Shown: piece by piece, positions 37,065 through 46,728 of the stretch
How the letters are laid out: the number at the start of each line of letters is the position of its first letter
How positions within the stretch are numbered: the stretch's first letter is position 1
Assembly (NCBI RefSeq): GCF_041929235.1
Contig: NZ_JBHFNP010000049.1
Location: forward strand, 1-64,000
Length of the DNA: 64,000 nt
Reading direction: 5' to 3'
Source of the DNA: Microseira sp041929235
GTDB taxonomy: Bacteria > Cyanobacteriota > Cyanobacteriia > Cyanobacteriales > Aerosakkonemataceae
Translations under genes and position numbers: made by a program
The notes under the pieces: model-generated
Database searches by the model: none
Told to the model about the DNA's origin: nothing
What the model saw: the letters and a program-made list of their open reading frames with translations, nothing else

Positions 37065-37997
37065 ATGTTTAGGAACTTAAATCGGCTCAAATGGAAATGG
37101 ATGATTTTGGCGAGTGTGGGCTGTTTGTTAACGAGTATTAACACTTTGGCTCAAATCCCAATACAAAATCCCCGAATAACGCCAAGCCAAACAATTCAAC
37201 TACAATTAGGAAATGCCACAGCCAGATTGAATAGGATTGAAACGGCATTCAACCGAATAGAAAGGCAAAATGTATTCGCGGTGGGAGACTCGGAGGAAAT
37301 TAGTCAGGCTACACTTGAATACGCACAAGCAATGAAAGCTGCTTTGGACAATGCCTTACAAAATGCTCAGACTTTAGCAAATAGCCAAGGCACACAAGGT
37401 AGCATCACTCCTCTCGATACATTTGAGAAAGCAGAAAAAGCTAATCAGCCGCGTTTGGAACAACTTGAACAAAGGGCAAACAATATCGATAACAGAATTA
37501 AAGCAGGAGCTATCAGAGTTGATAGACGTGCTATAGAAAGGTTATCAGTTGCAGAACGTCGCGAGTTGTTTGACTCTCTACAAGCACCAGCAAGACAGAT
37601 TTATCTCCAAAATCAACCGGATTTATTCAAATCTGTATCAACCGCACCTCAAAAAGAGCTAAAATCTGTTAACGAAACATCTGCAACCTACCAAAGTTTT
37701 TTGCCAGAAAACACACGCATCACAGCAGCTAATTATGCTGGCATTGTTGTTTCCGACATGGTGCAAAACCTCAGCGATACGTTGATACCTCCTGCCTACG
37801 CAGCAGTAGCAGGACCTTGTGTTGCTTTAGCCATTGCCAAAAATTGGAGTGCTTTGGCTGCTTGTGTAGTTAACGCAGGCTCACAAGCCACAAGCATATA
37901 CAATCAATTTGTTAGCTGTTGGAATGGAGCCAGCGGATGGTTAAAATGGCTGAAAAGAGCGCGTTGCCTTGTGACGTTAATTGTTAAACTTGGTTAG
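37065..37997 (+). CDS. Exported protein of unknown function
   Basis: 310 residues beginning with a signal peptide (basic LNRLKWKWM, then a hydrophobic LASVGCLLTSI run, likely cleavage after LAQ at about residue 30). The middle is helical and charged with many Asn, Gln and Arg. The C-terminal 60 residues are hydrophobic and contain several cysteines (PCVALAIAKNWSALAACVV). No family is recognised. The strong AAGGAAG precedes the ATG. Confidence 0.65.
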   Translation: MFRNLNRLKWKWMILASVGCLLTSINTLAQIPIQNPRITPSQTIQLQLGNATARLNRIETAFNRIERQNVFAVGDSEEISQATLEYAQAMKAALDNALQNAQTLANSQGTQGSITPLDTFEKAEKANQPRLEQLEQRANNIDNRIKAGAIRVDRRAIERLSVAERRELFDSLQAPARQIYLQNQPDLFKSVSTAPQKELKSVNETSATYQSFLPENTRITAANYAGIVVSDMVQNLSDTLIPPAYAAVAGPCVALAIAKNWSALAACVVNAGSQATSIYNQFVSCWNGASGWLKWLKRARCLVTLIVKLG

Positions 37998-38057
37998 GTT
38001 CTACTGCTAATTTTTGCTTGAGGATATAGTAGGATCTGCCATTGCCATAGGTTGGGT

Positions 38058-38183
38058 TTATGCCAGGAAACCCAACCTACATTCGTGACAGAGGATTTCT
38101 TCATTAGGAAACAACTTTGCCCAACCCCGCGCCAAACCGCAAGCAAGGGTGGTTTTTCCGACTCCACCTTTACCGCTAAACAT
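38058..38183 (-). pseudogene. N-terminal fragment of an ArsA/ParA-type ATPase
   Basis: A minus-strand frame of 41 codons begins MFSGKGGVGKTTLACGLARG, a full deviant Walker A motif of the ArsA/MinD family, and ends at a stop after HECRLGFLA. Intact proteins are over 250 residues, so only the N terminus remains. It is followed by repeats. The rest of 37998-38470 shows only repeats (heptamers near 38231 and the GGTCGTAATTC repeat near 38277). Confidence 0.8.
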
Positions 38184-38470
38184 TGCCAGGTGATATCAAA
38201 TCCGGTTGCATTGGAATGAGCGGCCTTTCTTGGTAATTGGTAATTGCTAATGGCTAATTGCGAGCTTGCCCCTAAAGGTCGTAATTCCGATGCAACCGGA
38301 AACTATATGAAGCGATGCGAACGCGAGTGCGTGCGGTCGGCATATTGCTTTTGTATCTTGTGCAATTGGTTTATTGGTATGGGCGATCGCAACCAGTCTG
38401 ATATCTAGTACTGGTAGTGCTCACGCACCCGTCAAGCGGTCAAGAAACCCAATCCAATAAAAGTGTTATG

Positions 38471-40063
38471 CTACACTTTCTGTTGCTGTTTTCGCTTCAG
38501 CAGAGAACTGACGCCAAACGCACCAAATGCCAAGAAGCCGAACGCAGAAGTGGGTTCGGGAACGGCAACGGGAACGACTCTGAGTTGGGTAATCTGCGTA
38601 CCCCACACATCTTCATCGAAAACAAACTCTTGGAACGTCCAGAAGCTAAACGGATCGGTTGGATCGAGGACGGTGGCGCTGTAGTCTCCCCAGCGGTTGC
38701 GACCACTTCCGAAGTCTTGAAAGTAATCGGCAGCACCAGCTTGGAGCAACAAAGGATTGCCAAAAGTTGTGACACCCCCGAAAGTTTGACCCAGCACTGC
38801 ATAACTGCTGACAAATTGCGATTCACCCGAACCATTGAAACCAATTACAACATCGCCAAAATCGTTTACAGCAAGCGAACCATAGTAAAAATCCAGATTT
38901 GGATCGGCAATTAAACCTTCTTGCTTGCGTTGGTTGGTGGTGGCATCGATTTGGAACCAGCGAAGTGCTGCACGTCCTGCGTTATCAACAGTTTGTCCGC
39001 CCCAGAAAGAGCCATTTTGCCCAATTATATTTGAAGAAAAGTTGGCGCGTCGAAATATCTCCAAATTTGGTTTCGGCCCTGGCTGTTCGCCACTCCCTGG
39101 AGAAAAGTATGGGGTAACAGAAATCAATCCATTTGAAGTATCAAGTGTGGGTGAAGTTATATCCCCGACAATGTTTGATCGCTTGAATTCGCCTGCCAAT
39201 GTATTGAAGCCAGATAATAGAGCAGCTGGCAATCCCGTATTGTCTAGATTGACAACAGGCTGCACGGCAAATCCAGTTTCGCTCTGAGATATATTCTCGA
39301 ATTTTGTCGCATTAGCAACCGTCGGCGTTGCTGTCAGCAGATCGTTCTTTGGCAGCGCCACAATAGTCGTTCTTAAATCAACAGCAGAGATGGGAAACAT
39401 ATTCGCCGCCAGATAAACGCCGTCTCGATCAAACCCCAGGGTCGGATAATCTGCCCAGCGTTGATTTGTTGAGTCGCTATCAATGGCAAAACCAGTCCAT
39501 CCAGTTATTGGATCGGAAGACTTTGATACGGCAAACAAGAAGTTATTCTCGCCACGTTGGTTGTCCACAGAAACAGCATACCAGCGCTGACTGAAGGGGT
39601 CGTATACTACTCTTGGGTCAAAAGCAAAGCGACTGGGCGTTACTCCGGCGTCGCTCCAAAACTGGTTGAGCGAGCTGAATTGCAGCAGGGTACCAGTACC
39701 TTTATCGTAGACCGAGTACTTACCGTTAATTAGTTCGACAATGCGATCGCTACCAACTGCACCCATTGTGTCCGGCGGGATGAAGAAACTGTCCAACGAC
39801 GGGATGAAGAAACTGTCAATCAACGTACTAGCAGTGAAGTTGAGTCCGATGGCGAGTTGAGAGGGGGTTGTAGAATTTGACAAGTTGGAATTGTCAATAT
39901 TCCCACCGACTGTGGCGAGCTTGCTTGTTGAAATATCGAGCAAAAATGAAGCGCTGGGCGAAGAATTTGAGCCAAAAGTAGCTGCCTCTACGCCCGCTGA
40001 CAAGTTGATGACAGCAGTCGTAGCAACAGCTAATGAGGTCAAGATTTGATAAAGAAATTTCAT
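38471..40063 (-). CDS. PEP-CTERM exported protein, unknown function
   Basis: 530 residues from ATG 40063 (GGGAG nine bases upstream). The signal peptide covers MKFLYQILTSLAVATTAVI and beyond, to VEAA. The middle is a beta-rich extracellular domain with SDRIVELINGKYSVYDKGTG and RWADYPTLGFDRDGVYLAANM segments as in predicted propeller-type proteins. The C terminus has VPEPTSAFGFLAFGAFG followed by LLKRKQQQ, a PEP-CTERM sorting signal recognised by an exosortase. The protein is likely surface-associated. Confidence 0.88.
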   Translation of the reverse strand: MKFLYQILTSLAVATTAVINLSAGVEAATFGSNSSPSASFLLDISTSKLATVGGNIDNSNLSNSTTPSQLAIGLNFTASTLIDSFFIPSLDSFFIPPDTMGAVGSDRIVELINGKYSVYDKGTGTLLQFSSLNQFWSDAGVTPSRFAFDPRVVYDPFSQRWYAVSVDNQRGENNFLFAVSKSSDPITGWTGFAIDSDSTNQRWADYPTLGFDRDGVYLAANMFPISAVDLRTTIVALPKNDLLTATPTVANATKFENISQSETGFAVQPVVNLDNTGLPAALLSGFNTLAGEFKRSNIVGDITSPTLDTSNGLISVTPYFSPGSGEQPGPKPNLEIFRRANFSSNIIGQNGSFWGGQTVDNAGRAALRWFQIDATTNQRKQEGLIADPNLDFYYGSLAVNDFGDVVIGFNGSGESQFVSSYAVLGQTFGGVTTFGNPLLLQAGAADYFQDFGSGRNRWGDYSATVLDPTDPFSFWTFQEFVFDEDVWGTQITQLRVVPVAVPEPTSAFGFLAFGAFGVSSLLKRKQQQKV

Positions 40064-40940
40064 ATCAACACTCCCAATCTGGATGAAAGTTAAAGGTTGG
40101 TGTACTCCAAAGATCGCGATTGTACTGAACCCCACGATCGCAGCAATTAGAAAATAGCAATTTTTCGGCTAGCATCTGAGCCTAAAAATTGCCAAAACTC
40201 TTCTATCAGCAGTTGCTAAAAATCTCTTTCTTTATCTAGGGCAAATGCCAAGATATTTTCGAGATTATTTATTTCCTTATCCTGCCAGATGGAATATCAG
40301 CAGGCAATTTACTTAATTTTTACCCATGGTTTTTTTTTGTCTATTGTCTTTACTTAATCTTCATCAAAACTTTATTTAAAAAACAAGAAATTTACCCAGA
40401 AAAAATCACAACATATTTTGGGAAAAAATAAATAAATATCCAGTCAAGATTTTGTAAAATTTCATTGATACCAAGACCTAATGACGCTTGTGGGCAACCA
40501 GGAGAGTGAATACCTAAAGCACGCCGACGATCTACTTGACGCGAAGACTGATGCCTGTAAGCGATCCCTCGATTAAGCGGTCTTTCTGGCAACCTGTTTC
40601 CCCAATGGGTGCGAGCGCTCGCATCACCTAAATCCTTATATAATTTCAAACTTTAACTTCAGATAAAATGATAGGGAGGCAGCGCTTTTCCCAACTCTAA
40701 TTGCCAGGGAGGACAAGCTTTTTGCCAAGCTAAAAATTGTTCGGCAAGTATGTTTTATTCTAGAATAATAACTAATAGATAAATTCGCGCTGCTTCATTC
40801 TCTGGTTCAACAACAGCCGATTTATATATTTCGGTAATTTGAGCAACTGCATTTTCCCATTCCGCAGCTTGAAGGTTATAAAATTACTGCTGTGTTTTAT
40901 AGCGTTGTTTTTTGGCTAAAAAATACTGTATTCCCCTGTT
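40064..40940. other. Intergenic and decayed region upstream of gvp remnants
   Basis: 877 bases with no confident gene. A minus-strand frame (40392-40649) and a short one near 40780-40880 (reading AAEWENAVAQITEIYKSAVV) look protein-like but truncated. Since gvpF and gvpG remnants lie just to the right in the same orientation, these may be further decayed genes of that cluster; I cannot match them to a family. Confidence 0.45.
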
Positions 40941-41179
40941 TCAGTCGGTATGGTTGGTTCTTCTGGAGTACCGGGAATAAACTTCAAGATATATTCGCTT
41001 TTCCCATCGAGTTGGCTCGTAAATTTCACCGATATCGAACGCTAACTGCAAAGCTAATAACTGTTTGGGCAAATTTTCTTTGTCGTCTAATTCGGCATTG
41101 GCACGCTCTATAATTTGTTTTCCTATCCACATAATACCATCTAGCGGCGCTGGAATCGGAAACGTTATTTGAGCAACAT
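40941..41179 (-). pseudogene. gvpG: Frameshifted remnant of gas vesicle gene gvpG
   Basis: From ATG 41179 the frame reads MLLK then stops at once (41165-41167). Restoring one A gives MLLKITFPIPAPLDGIMWIG and then KQIIERANAELDDKENLPKQ, which is the conserved start and core of GvpG. After DIGEI the frame departs from the family again, so a second lesion is likely. GvpG is an accessory gas vesicle protein. Order gvpF then gvpG is that of the normal gvp cluster. Confidence 0.8.
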
Positions 41180-41284
41180 AATAGTAATATCGTCTTAATA
41201 AAGTTGGTTTAATGTATAATTTACTGTAAAAAATTTGGAGCAGATTTGCCAAAAAATGCCTAATTGGTCGAGATATTAGACTTT

Positions 41285-41602
41285 TTATATCGATGCAGAT
41301 TCGCTTGAACAAGGAATTAAATAAGCGGCGTTGTAAATCATTTTTTCGGTCATGGTTTCGCCTGCCACCACTGCTTCTGCCAAACCATTCAACTGCTCTC
41401 GGAAAAGAGCGATCGCTTGTTGCTTGCGAAGTTGCAAACCGCTGGCAATCATCTGACCAATTTCGATTACTTCCTCCATACTCAAAGGTTTACCTTCCAG
41501 CGCATCCCGCTTTTGTTTCAAGCTGGGATTTGACTCAAGCAATGCCTGGATTTCCGACTTGCTATTCCAAAGCACTTTGACGCTAAAAATCCTTGGCAGC
41601 AT
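41285..41602 (-). pseudogene. Truncated remnant of gas vesicle gene gvpF/gvpL
   Basis: A 105-codon frame contains VKVLWNSKSEIQALLESNP, KPLSMEEVIEIGQMIASGLQ and TEKMIYNAAYLIP in order, the central to C-terminal part of the GvpF/GvpL family. About 110 N-terminal residues and 35-40 C-terminal residues are absent. It lies just upstream of the gvpG remnant in the same direction. No gvpA, C, N, J or K is in the window. Confidence 0.82.
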
Positions 41603-41894
41603 AATTCTGCTCTACATGGTCAATGCGGCAGGAAAAGGGAATCACAATTATATTTTCCCGATCAATTCCATAGCTGCACTTTGCCATCATTATGCGGCAT
41701 TAGCCTGACAGGGCGACAAAACCGTTAGGCGATCCGCCTTTTCGCTATTGCCAACACATAACCGTCTGCTTGCCAGTTCATCAGCAAAAATGGAAACATG
41801 GGAAACATCATGAAAACATGGAAAAACTTTCTTGACCCTCTAGCGATCGCGATGCCAGAATGATTCGCACACCTCAGATATAGGGGAGTGACCC

Positions 41895-43214
41895 ATGAAA
41901 GTCACCAGACATCGAGAGAAAATCTTGGAGGCGCTACGGGAATGGTTTCGCATCCACAAACAGGCGCCGACTCTGGAAGAATTGTGCCTAGAACTGGGAA
42001 TGCAACCGCGTCAGAAAGCAACAGTGCAACGTTGGTTGCAGACAATCCGAGGTATCGACGTGGAATGGGAAGATAATGCCGCCCGCAGTCTTCGCCTACT
42101 TTCCAACGACGCAGAAGTTGAACCAAAACTCCAGATATCCGTAACGGAAACCTTGCGATATCTGGCGACAGGACTGTCCGAGTGGGAAACGCGAAACCCC
42201 GAAAAGAAAATGCACATCCCAAAAGCTCTCCGCATCGGGATGTCTCGAATGTACCTAACATCTTTGTTGCAAGGAGATGAACAAGTCCCCTCAAACCTCC
42301 CCGAATTTTTTGAGTGGGCAAAAAATCCCGTTGTAGATTGGAAACCGACAGCAGAAATTAAAAACCTTTCCCCGGAAGTCACCTTAATTGAAGATGGGTT
42401 AGTGTCCGATTTCGCCGCCCAATGGCAAGTTACGGGTTCTGATCTAGAACAGCAGGTACAGGAGAAAATTCTGCAAGATGTTCTTGAATATTGCCGAGGA
42501 CACCAACTAGAAGATTCCTATCGCGCTTTTCGCAAACTGATTATTGAACGTCCTGTCCTGCCCTATTCAGAATATCGCCACTTCCTGTCTTCCTCTCAAC
42601 TTAGACCTCTGCGCGATTTCTTAAAACAAACTTACATTGATTTAGTTGATTTAGCAGAAGAAAACACCTATCATTTTTGCCCTCGTTGCCAGTATGTAAT
42701 GCGCCGCCGTCGCGACGGAAGTCATAGCTGCCGAAACATGACCTGCGAACGACTCAATGCCAAACTTAATTTGCCACCAGTCGAGTCAATTTCCAAGGAT
42801 AAAGCCGAAAAAGCAAGTTATAAAGCTGTTACTCCTGGCGTTCATCGATATGGAACAATTCCAGGAATTGCGGAAATAAAACTAGCAGAATCTCTCACGA
42901 AAATGGGAATTCGGGTGACTCTCTGGCCTCAGATTGACGAATTTGACTTACTTGTATAATTTGGCAGGAAAGTTAGCTGGGCAATTGATGTCAAAGATTG
43001 GTCTTATTTGGATGAAGAGCGTTTGCAATCGGTGCAGTATCGTCCTGATGCAACTGAAACCTTTGTTGTCTTTCCAGATGAACGAGAAGAATCATTGCGA
43101 ATTCAGGTGGTACGTCAACAAATAGAACCATTATTAGGCGGCGTGCGCTTAATGTTGATGAGCGAAATTATTTCAATGGCTCAAAATAATTTGGAGAAAA
43201 ATAACCATGCGTGA
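41895..43214 (+). pseudogene. PD-(D/E)xK nuclease of pPIWI-RE system, interrupted by one TAA
   Basis: GGGGAG lies nine bases before ATG 41895. The frame runs 354 codons to TAA 42957-42959, then stays open to 43214; without the stop the protein has 439 residues. The N-terminal part is a winged-helix-like segment and a pPIWI_RE_Y-type helical region. A zinc ribbon (FCPRCQYVM...CRNMTC) precedes the nuclease. The nuclease motif has Asp351 before the stop and DVK (Asp365, Lys367) after it, so the truncated product lacks the catalytic DxK. CAA to TAA would account for it. The frame overlaps the helicase start by eight bases. Confidence 0.85.
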
Positions 43215-46200
43215 CACATCTCGCTGGGGTCAACAATTGCGTAAAGCTTTACGCGAATCAAATGACTTAAAGGATTACGTGGCAGAGAGTTTGCCTGATG
43301 TTGATGGAAAAGTAAGAAAACAAGAGGTTAAACGACTTGCACAACTCATTGCTGAAGTAGAATTAGGGCTAACCTTGTTGCAGGAAATAGCTCCAGAAGA
43401 ACCAGCTATATCAGTCTCAGCGCTACTTTCGGGTTATCGTTTTCCGGTGGCGGGACTTTCTGATGATAACTGGCAGCTTGTCCAAAAAGCTCGTTTTTAT
43501 CTCGTGCGTCGCAAAGGCAATCAATGGGAGCGGAGTCTCTCGGAATACATTAAAATTCCTGAAACTATAAGAATATTTAGCTTAACGGATATTAATGATG
43601 TTCCTCTATTAATTCCCACGAGTACCTATCCCCGTCGCCTTCCTCTTTATCAGCAAAATTTATCGACAACACCACCGCATAAAAAACGAAAAATTAAACT
43701 AGCATCTGCTGGCTATTGGTATGCCAAAATATCTCACAAAAGTCATACTCTTGTGGAGGTTCCTATCAACATTCCTGAAGTTGTTGCAAAGATTGCCACT
43801 TCGCCTCAGATATCTTTTCATCGCACCCGCACCAAGCATAATCCTTCCTATACTGTCACCTGGGAAGAATTGCTGCTCTCTGCCCAGGAAATGGATGAAA
43901 AACTAGCGCAAGCTGGGTATCAGCCAGAAAATTATTGCGAGCGTATTCAAGGAATTATTTGGCGCTTATATCAGCCAGAAATTGATGACTTTTCCGCAAC
44001 TAAAAGATTGGAGATAGACCAACTTGTTCACATTGTAGGCTTGTTGAATGTCGGGAAATCAACATTTCTAGAAGTTCTAACTTATCAATTAGCTAAAAAT
44101 AAATATCGGTGTGCCTTAATCGTTAATGATGTGGTGGCACAAGTGCGTCTTGCTTCCTTATTTTGGCATGGATTGGGGATTCCGGCGGTTCCTATTATGG
44201 GGAGCGATCGCTTCCAACAACTAGAAAAAGTCTACGAACCGATTCTAGCAACACAAGGAGAGGAAATTGCTCAAGGAGCTACTCATCCAGCATGGCGCTG
44301 GTTTAGCCCTGTCTGCCCATTATTAGCTTTAGTTCAATCAGAAGAAAAGTGGGAATTTGGCTTTGAACCTTGTCACACCCTTTACCAAAAAGCGATCCTT
44401 GTTAATCAGAACGATCAAATAGATGACGAGGATCTGGAGGATTGGGAGGAAGGTCAAAGCGAAGATAAGTATACCTGTCCTTTTTATTACAAATGTCCGC
44501 GCCATCAATTAGAACGAGATATGGCACAAGCTTTAGTTTGGGTGTTAACTCCAGCTAGTTTTATTCATACTCGCACTCCCCCTGAACTATTTGAAGAAAA
44601 ATTGACTTTCGCTGAAGCTGTTTACCGCGAATGTAGCTTTCTTTTTATTGACGAAGCTGACCGGGTACAAGTGCAGTTTGACGAAGCTTTTGCACCCGAT
44701 GAAGTTTTAGTCGATGCTTCCGGAAACTCATTATTAAATCAGTTGGGAATCAAATTCGCTAATGGGATTTATAATTCTGACCGTCGCCCCCTGACTGCTG
44801 AACTGGTAGCAACAGCGAAAAAAGCGAATGATTACGCTCAAATTGCTGCTGATATTATTCTTCCCAAACTGCACAACCAACCCAAACTGGTGGAATGGTT
44901 GGGTTCAACTCCCTTTACTGGTCGTTCGGTGTTTGCTCATATTATTCGCGATATTCTCGAACCTGCCTCTGAAACAGACAACGAGGAAACCCAACCCAAA
45001 CTCAGCCGCACGCAACGCAGTCAGCAGCGACGAAATCGGATTGAAGCGGGTTTACCTCCTTTTGAGGAACGTCAGCGCCGCAAACAGCTAATGGAAACCA
45101 TTGAGGGATTTTTGCAAGCTCCTTTTAATCGTCGCAAGGGTGGAGAACTTTCAGACATTGCCTTTACTTTGTTGAGTGCCGAAAATGAGCGTGCAGCATT
45201 AGCTGAGGTGGCTGATTGGTTACGGCGATGGCTGGAATCCCTTGGTATTTGTCTAACAGATAAAACGAAGTTTGACGAAGTTACGCGCCACTTACATTTT
45301 GCAATTCTGGTGGCAGTATTGAGCAATCGCTTGGGCTTTTTGGTTGACCATCTGAGTGCTTTAATGCGATCGCAAATTATCGACTTTCACGACACCAGCT
45401 TATCGCTGGTATATCGCCCACCCCGCGACTATTTGCCGATTGTACCATCTGCACCAGTTGGGAATATTTTGGGCTTTAAATATACACGCGATCGCACCAG
45501 TAACTCTGGTGGCAAACTAGAGTATTTCCGCTACGTTGGTCGTTATTTACTTCTAAATTTTCCCACCCTCTTTGCCGTGGACGATTGGGATGGCCCCCAT
45601 ACGGTGCTGATTTCAGGAACTAGCTATGCGCCAGGAACTCCCGCTTATCACATCCAGAAAAATCCCACAGTATTGTTAGAACCTGCTCCTAATAATGATA
45701 AGGCTGGTGATGCTGGGATTGGCGAAAGTGAGTTTTTCTTCAAACCACAGCAAAGCGGAGGGAAATACATTGCCCTATCCGGACAGCCACCTGCTGTACG
45801 CAAAAAAGCAGCGGATGAGATGGTTAAGGCTATCTGTTACAGTCCAGGAAAAGCCAAAAACTTTCTCGATCTATTATTTGAGAGGTTAAAAGAGCTAGAA
45901 CAAAAAGATCCGCAACGGTGGAGCGATCGCCAACGCTTACTGCTGATCACAAACAGCTACGATGAAGCAGCGCTGGTTGAGTCAATTTTAAAACCACTCT
46001 ACCGCCTCGAACAAATCAATAGTATTGCCGTACTCCGCCGCGACAATGCACCTGCTGATTTAAAAGGAATTCGCCGAGGTAAGATTCGCGATTTAAACAA
46101 ACTTCCCACTCAAATTCAAATTGTAATTGCACCTTTGATGGCACTTGAGCGGGGTCACAACATTCTCAACGATAAACGCATTGCCGCATTTGGAGCAGCA

Positions 46201-46728
46201 ATTTTCTTAAGCCGACCCATGCCTGTTCCCGATGACTGGCAAACTACGGTTCAGCAACTCAACAATTGGGCGATCCAGAATGCAGAAGATTCTACTTTGT
46301 ACGAAGCCATAAATAGACGCGGTGAACCTTTAACGCTGACCAATGTTGAAAGCGAATTCTACAAATATGCAGTGGCAAAGATGCTTGACTTGAACTGTCG
46401 GGCGATGTCCTTCAAACAATTGACCGATGATGAACGTTCTGTACTTTGTTGGACACAGTTGGTGAGTATTTGGCAAATCATCGGACGTTTGGTACGAGGT
46501 GGCGTTCCCTGCATCGTTCATTTTCTAGATGTCAAGTTTGCACCGAAATCAGCCACAGGTGAACTTGATAGTGAAGTTACCTCACTGTTGGTCGGCATTA
46601 TCAAAGAGCTTCAACTTGAGGTTGAGGGGGAAGGAAAACGACCCTATGAAAGAACACTAGCGCGATCGCTTTACGGAGCTTTTCTAAACGCACTTAAGCA
46701 AACAAAGGACTTAAACTATGGAATTTAA
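43207..46728 (+). CDS. DinG-like Fe-S helicase of pPIWI-RE system
   Basis: 1173 residues. An N-terminal region of about 250 residues fits the pPIWI_RE_Z type. Walker A is GLLNVGKS (278-285) and the DEAD box is at 482-485. Between them lie Cys370, Cys389, Cys424 and Cys430, the four-cysteine arrangement that binds [4Fe-4S] in DinG/XPD helicases. The C-terminal half carries the second RecA-like domain (QIQIVIAPLMALERGHNI, then WQIIGRLVRGG). DinG-type helicases unwind DNA or R-loops 5' to 3'. The start overlaps the nuclease gene and the stop overlaps the PIWI gene, so the operon is translationally coupled. The gene is uninterrupted. Confidence 0.92.
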   Translation: MRDTSRWGQQLRKALRESNDLKDYVAESLPDVDGKVRKQEVKRLAQLIAEVELGLTLLQEIAPEEPAISVSALLSGYRFPVAGLSDDNWQLVQKARFYLVRRKGNQWERSLSEYIKIPETIRIFSLTDINDVPLLIPTSTYPRRLPLYQQNLSTTPPHKKRKIKLASAGYWYAKISHKSHTLVEVPINIPEVVAKIATSPQISFHRTRTKHNPSYTVTWEELLLSAQEMDEKLAQAGYQPENYCERIQGIIWRLYQPEIDDFSATKRLEIDQLVHIVGLLNVGKSTFLEVLTYQLAKNKYRCALIVNDVVAQVRLASLFWHGLGIPAVPIMGSDRFQQLEKVYEPILATQGEEIAQGATHPAWRWFSPVCPLLALVQSEEKWEFGFEPCHTLYQKAILVNQNDQIDDEDLEDWEEGQSEDKYTCPFYYKCPRHQLERDMAQALVWVLTPASFIHTRTPPELFEEKLTFAEAVYRECSFLFIDEADRVQVQFDEAFAPDEVLVDASGNSLLNQLGIKFANGIYNSDRRPLTAELVATAKKANDYAQIAADIILPKLHNQPKLVEWLGSTPFTGRSVFAHIIRDILEPASETDNEETQPKLSRTQRSQQRRNRIEAGLPPFEERQRRKQLMETIEGFLQAPFNRRKGGELSDIAFTLLSAENERAALAEVADWLRRWLESLGICLTDKTKFDEVTRHLHFAILVAVLSNRLGFLVDHLSALMRSQIIDFHDTSLSLVYRPPRDYLPIVPSAPVGNILGFKYTRDRTSNSGGKLEYFRYVGRYLLLNFPTLFAVDDWDGPHTVLISGTSYAPGTPAYHIQKNPTVLLEPAPNNDKAGDAGIGESEFFFKPQQSGGKYIALSGQPPAVRKKAADEMVKAICYSPGKAKNFLDLLFERLKELEQKDPQRWSDRQRLLLITNSYDEAALVESILKPLYRLEQINSIAVLRRDNAPADLKGIRRGKIRDLNKLPTQIQIVIAPLMALERGHNILNDKRIAAFGAAIFLSRPMPVPDDWQTTVQQLNNWAIQNAEDSTLYEAINRRGEPLTLTNVESEFYKYAVAKMLDLNCRAMSFKQLTDDERSVLCWTQLVSIWQIIGRLVRGGVPCIVHFLDVKFAPKSATGELDSEVTSLLVGIIKELQLEVEGEGKRPYERTLARSLYGAFLNALKQTKDLNYGI

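Noticed and set aside
38417..38914. Plus-strand 165-codon ORF
   Set aside because: Shadow of the PEP-CTERM gene on the minus strand.
40392..40649. Minus-strand frame of 85 codons near the gvp remnants
   Set aside because: Does not match any gas vesicle protein I know and has no ribosome binding site.
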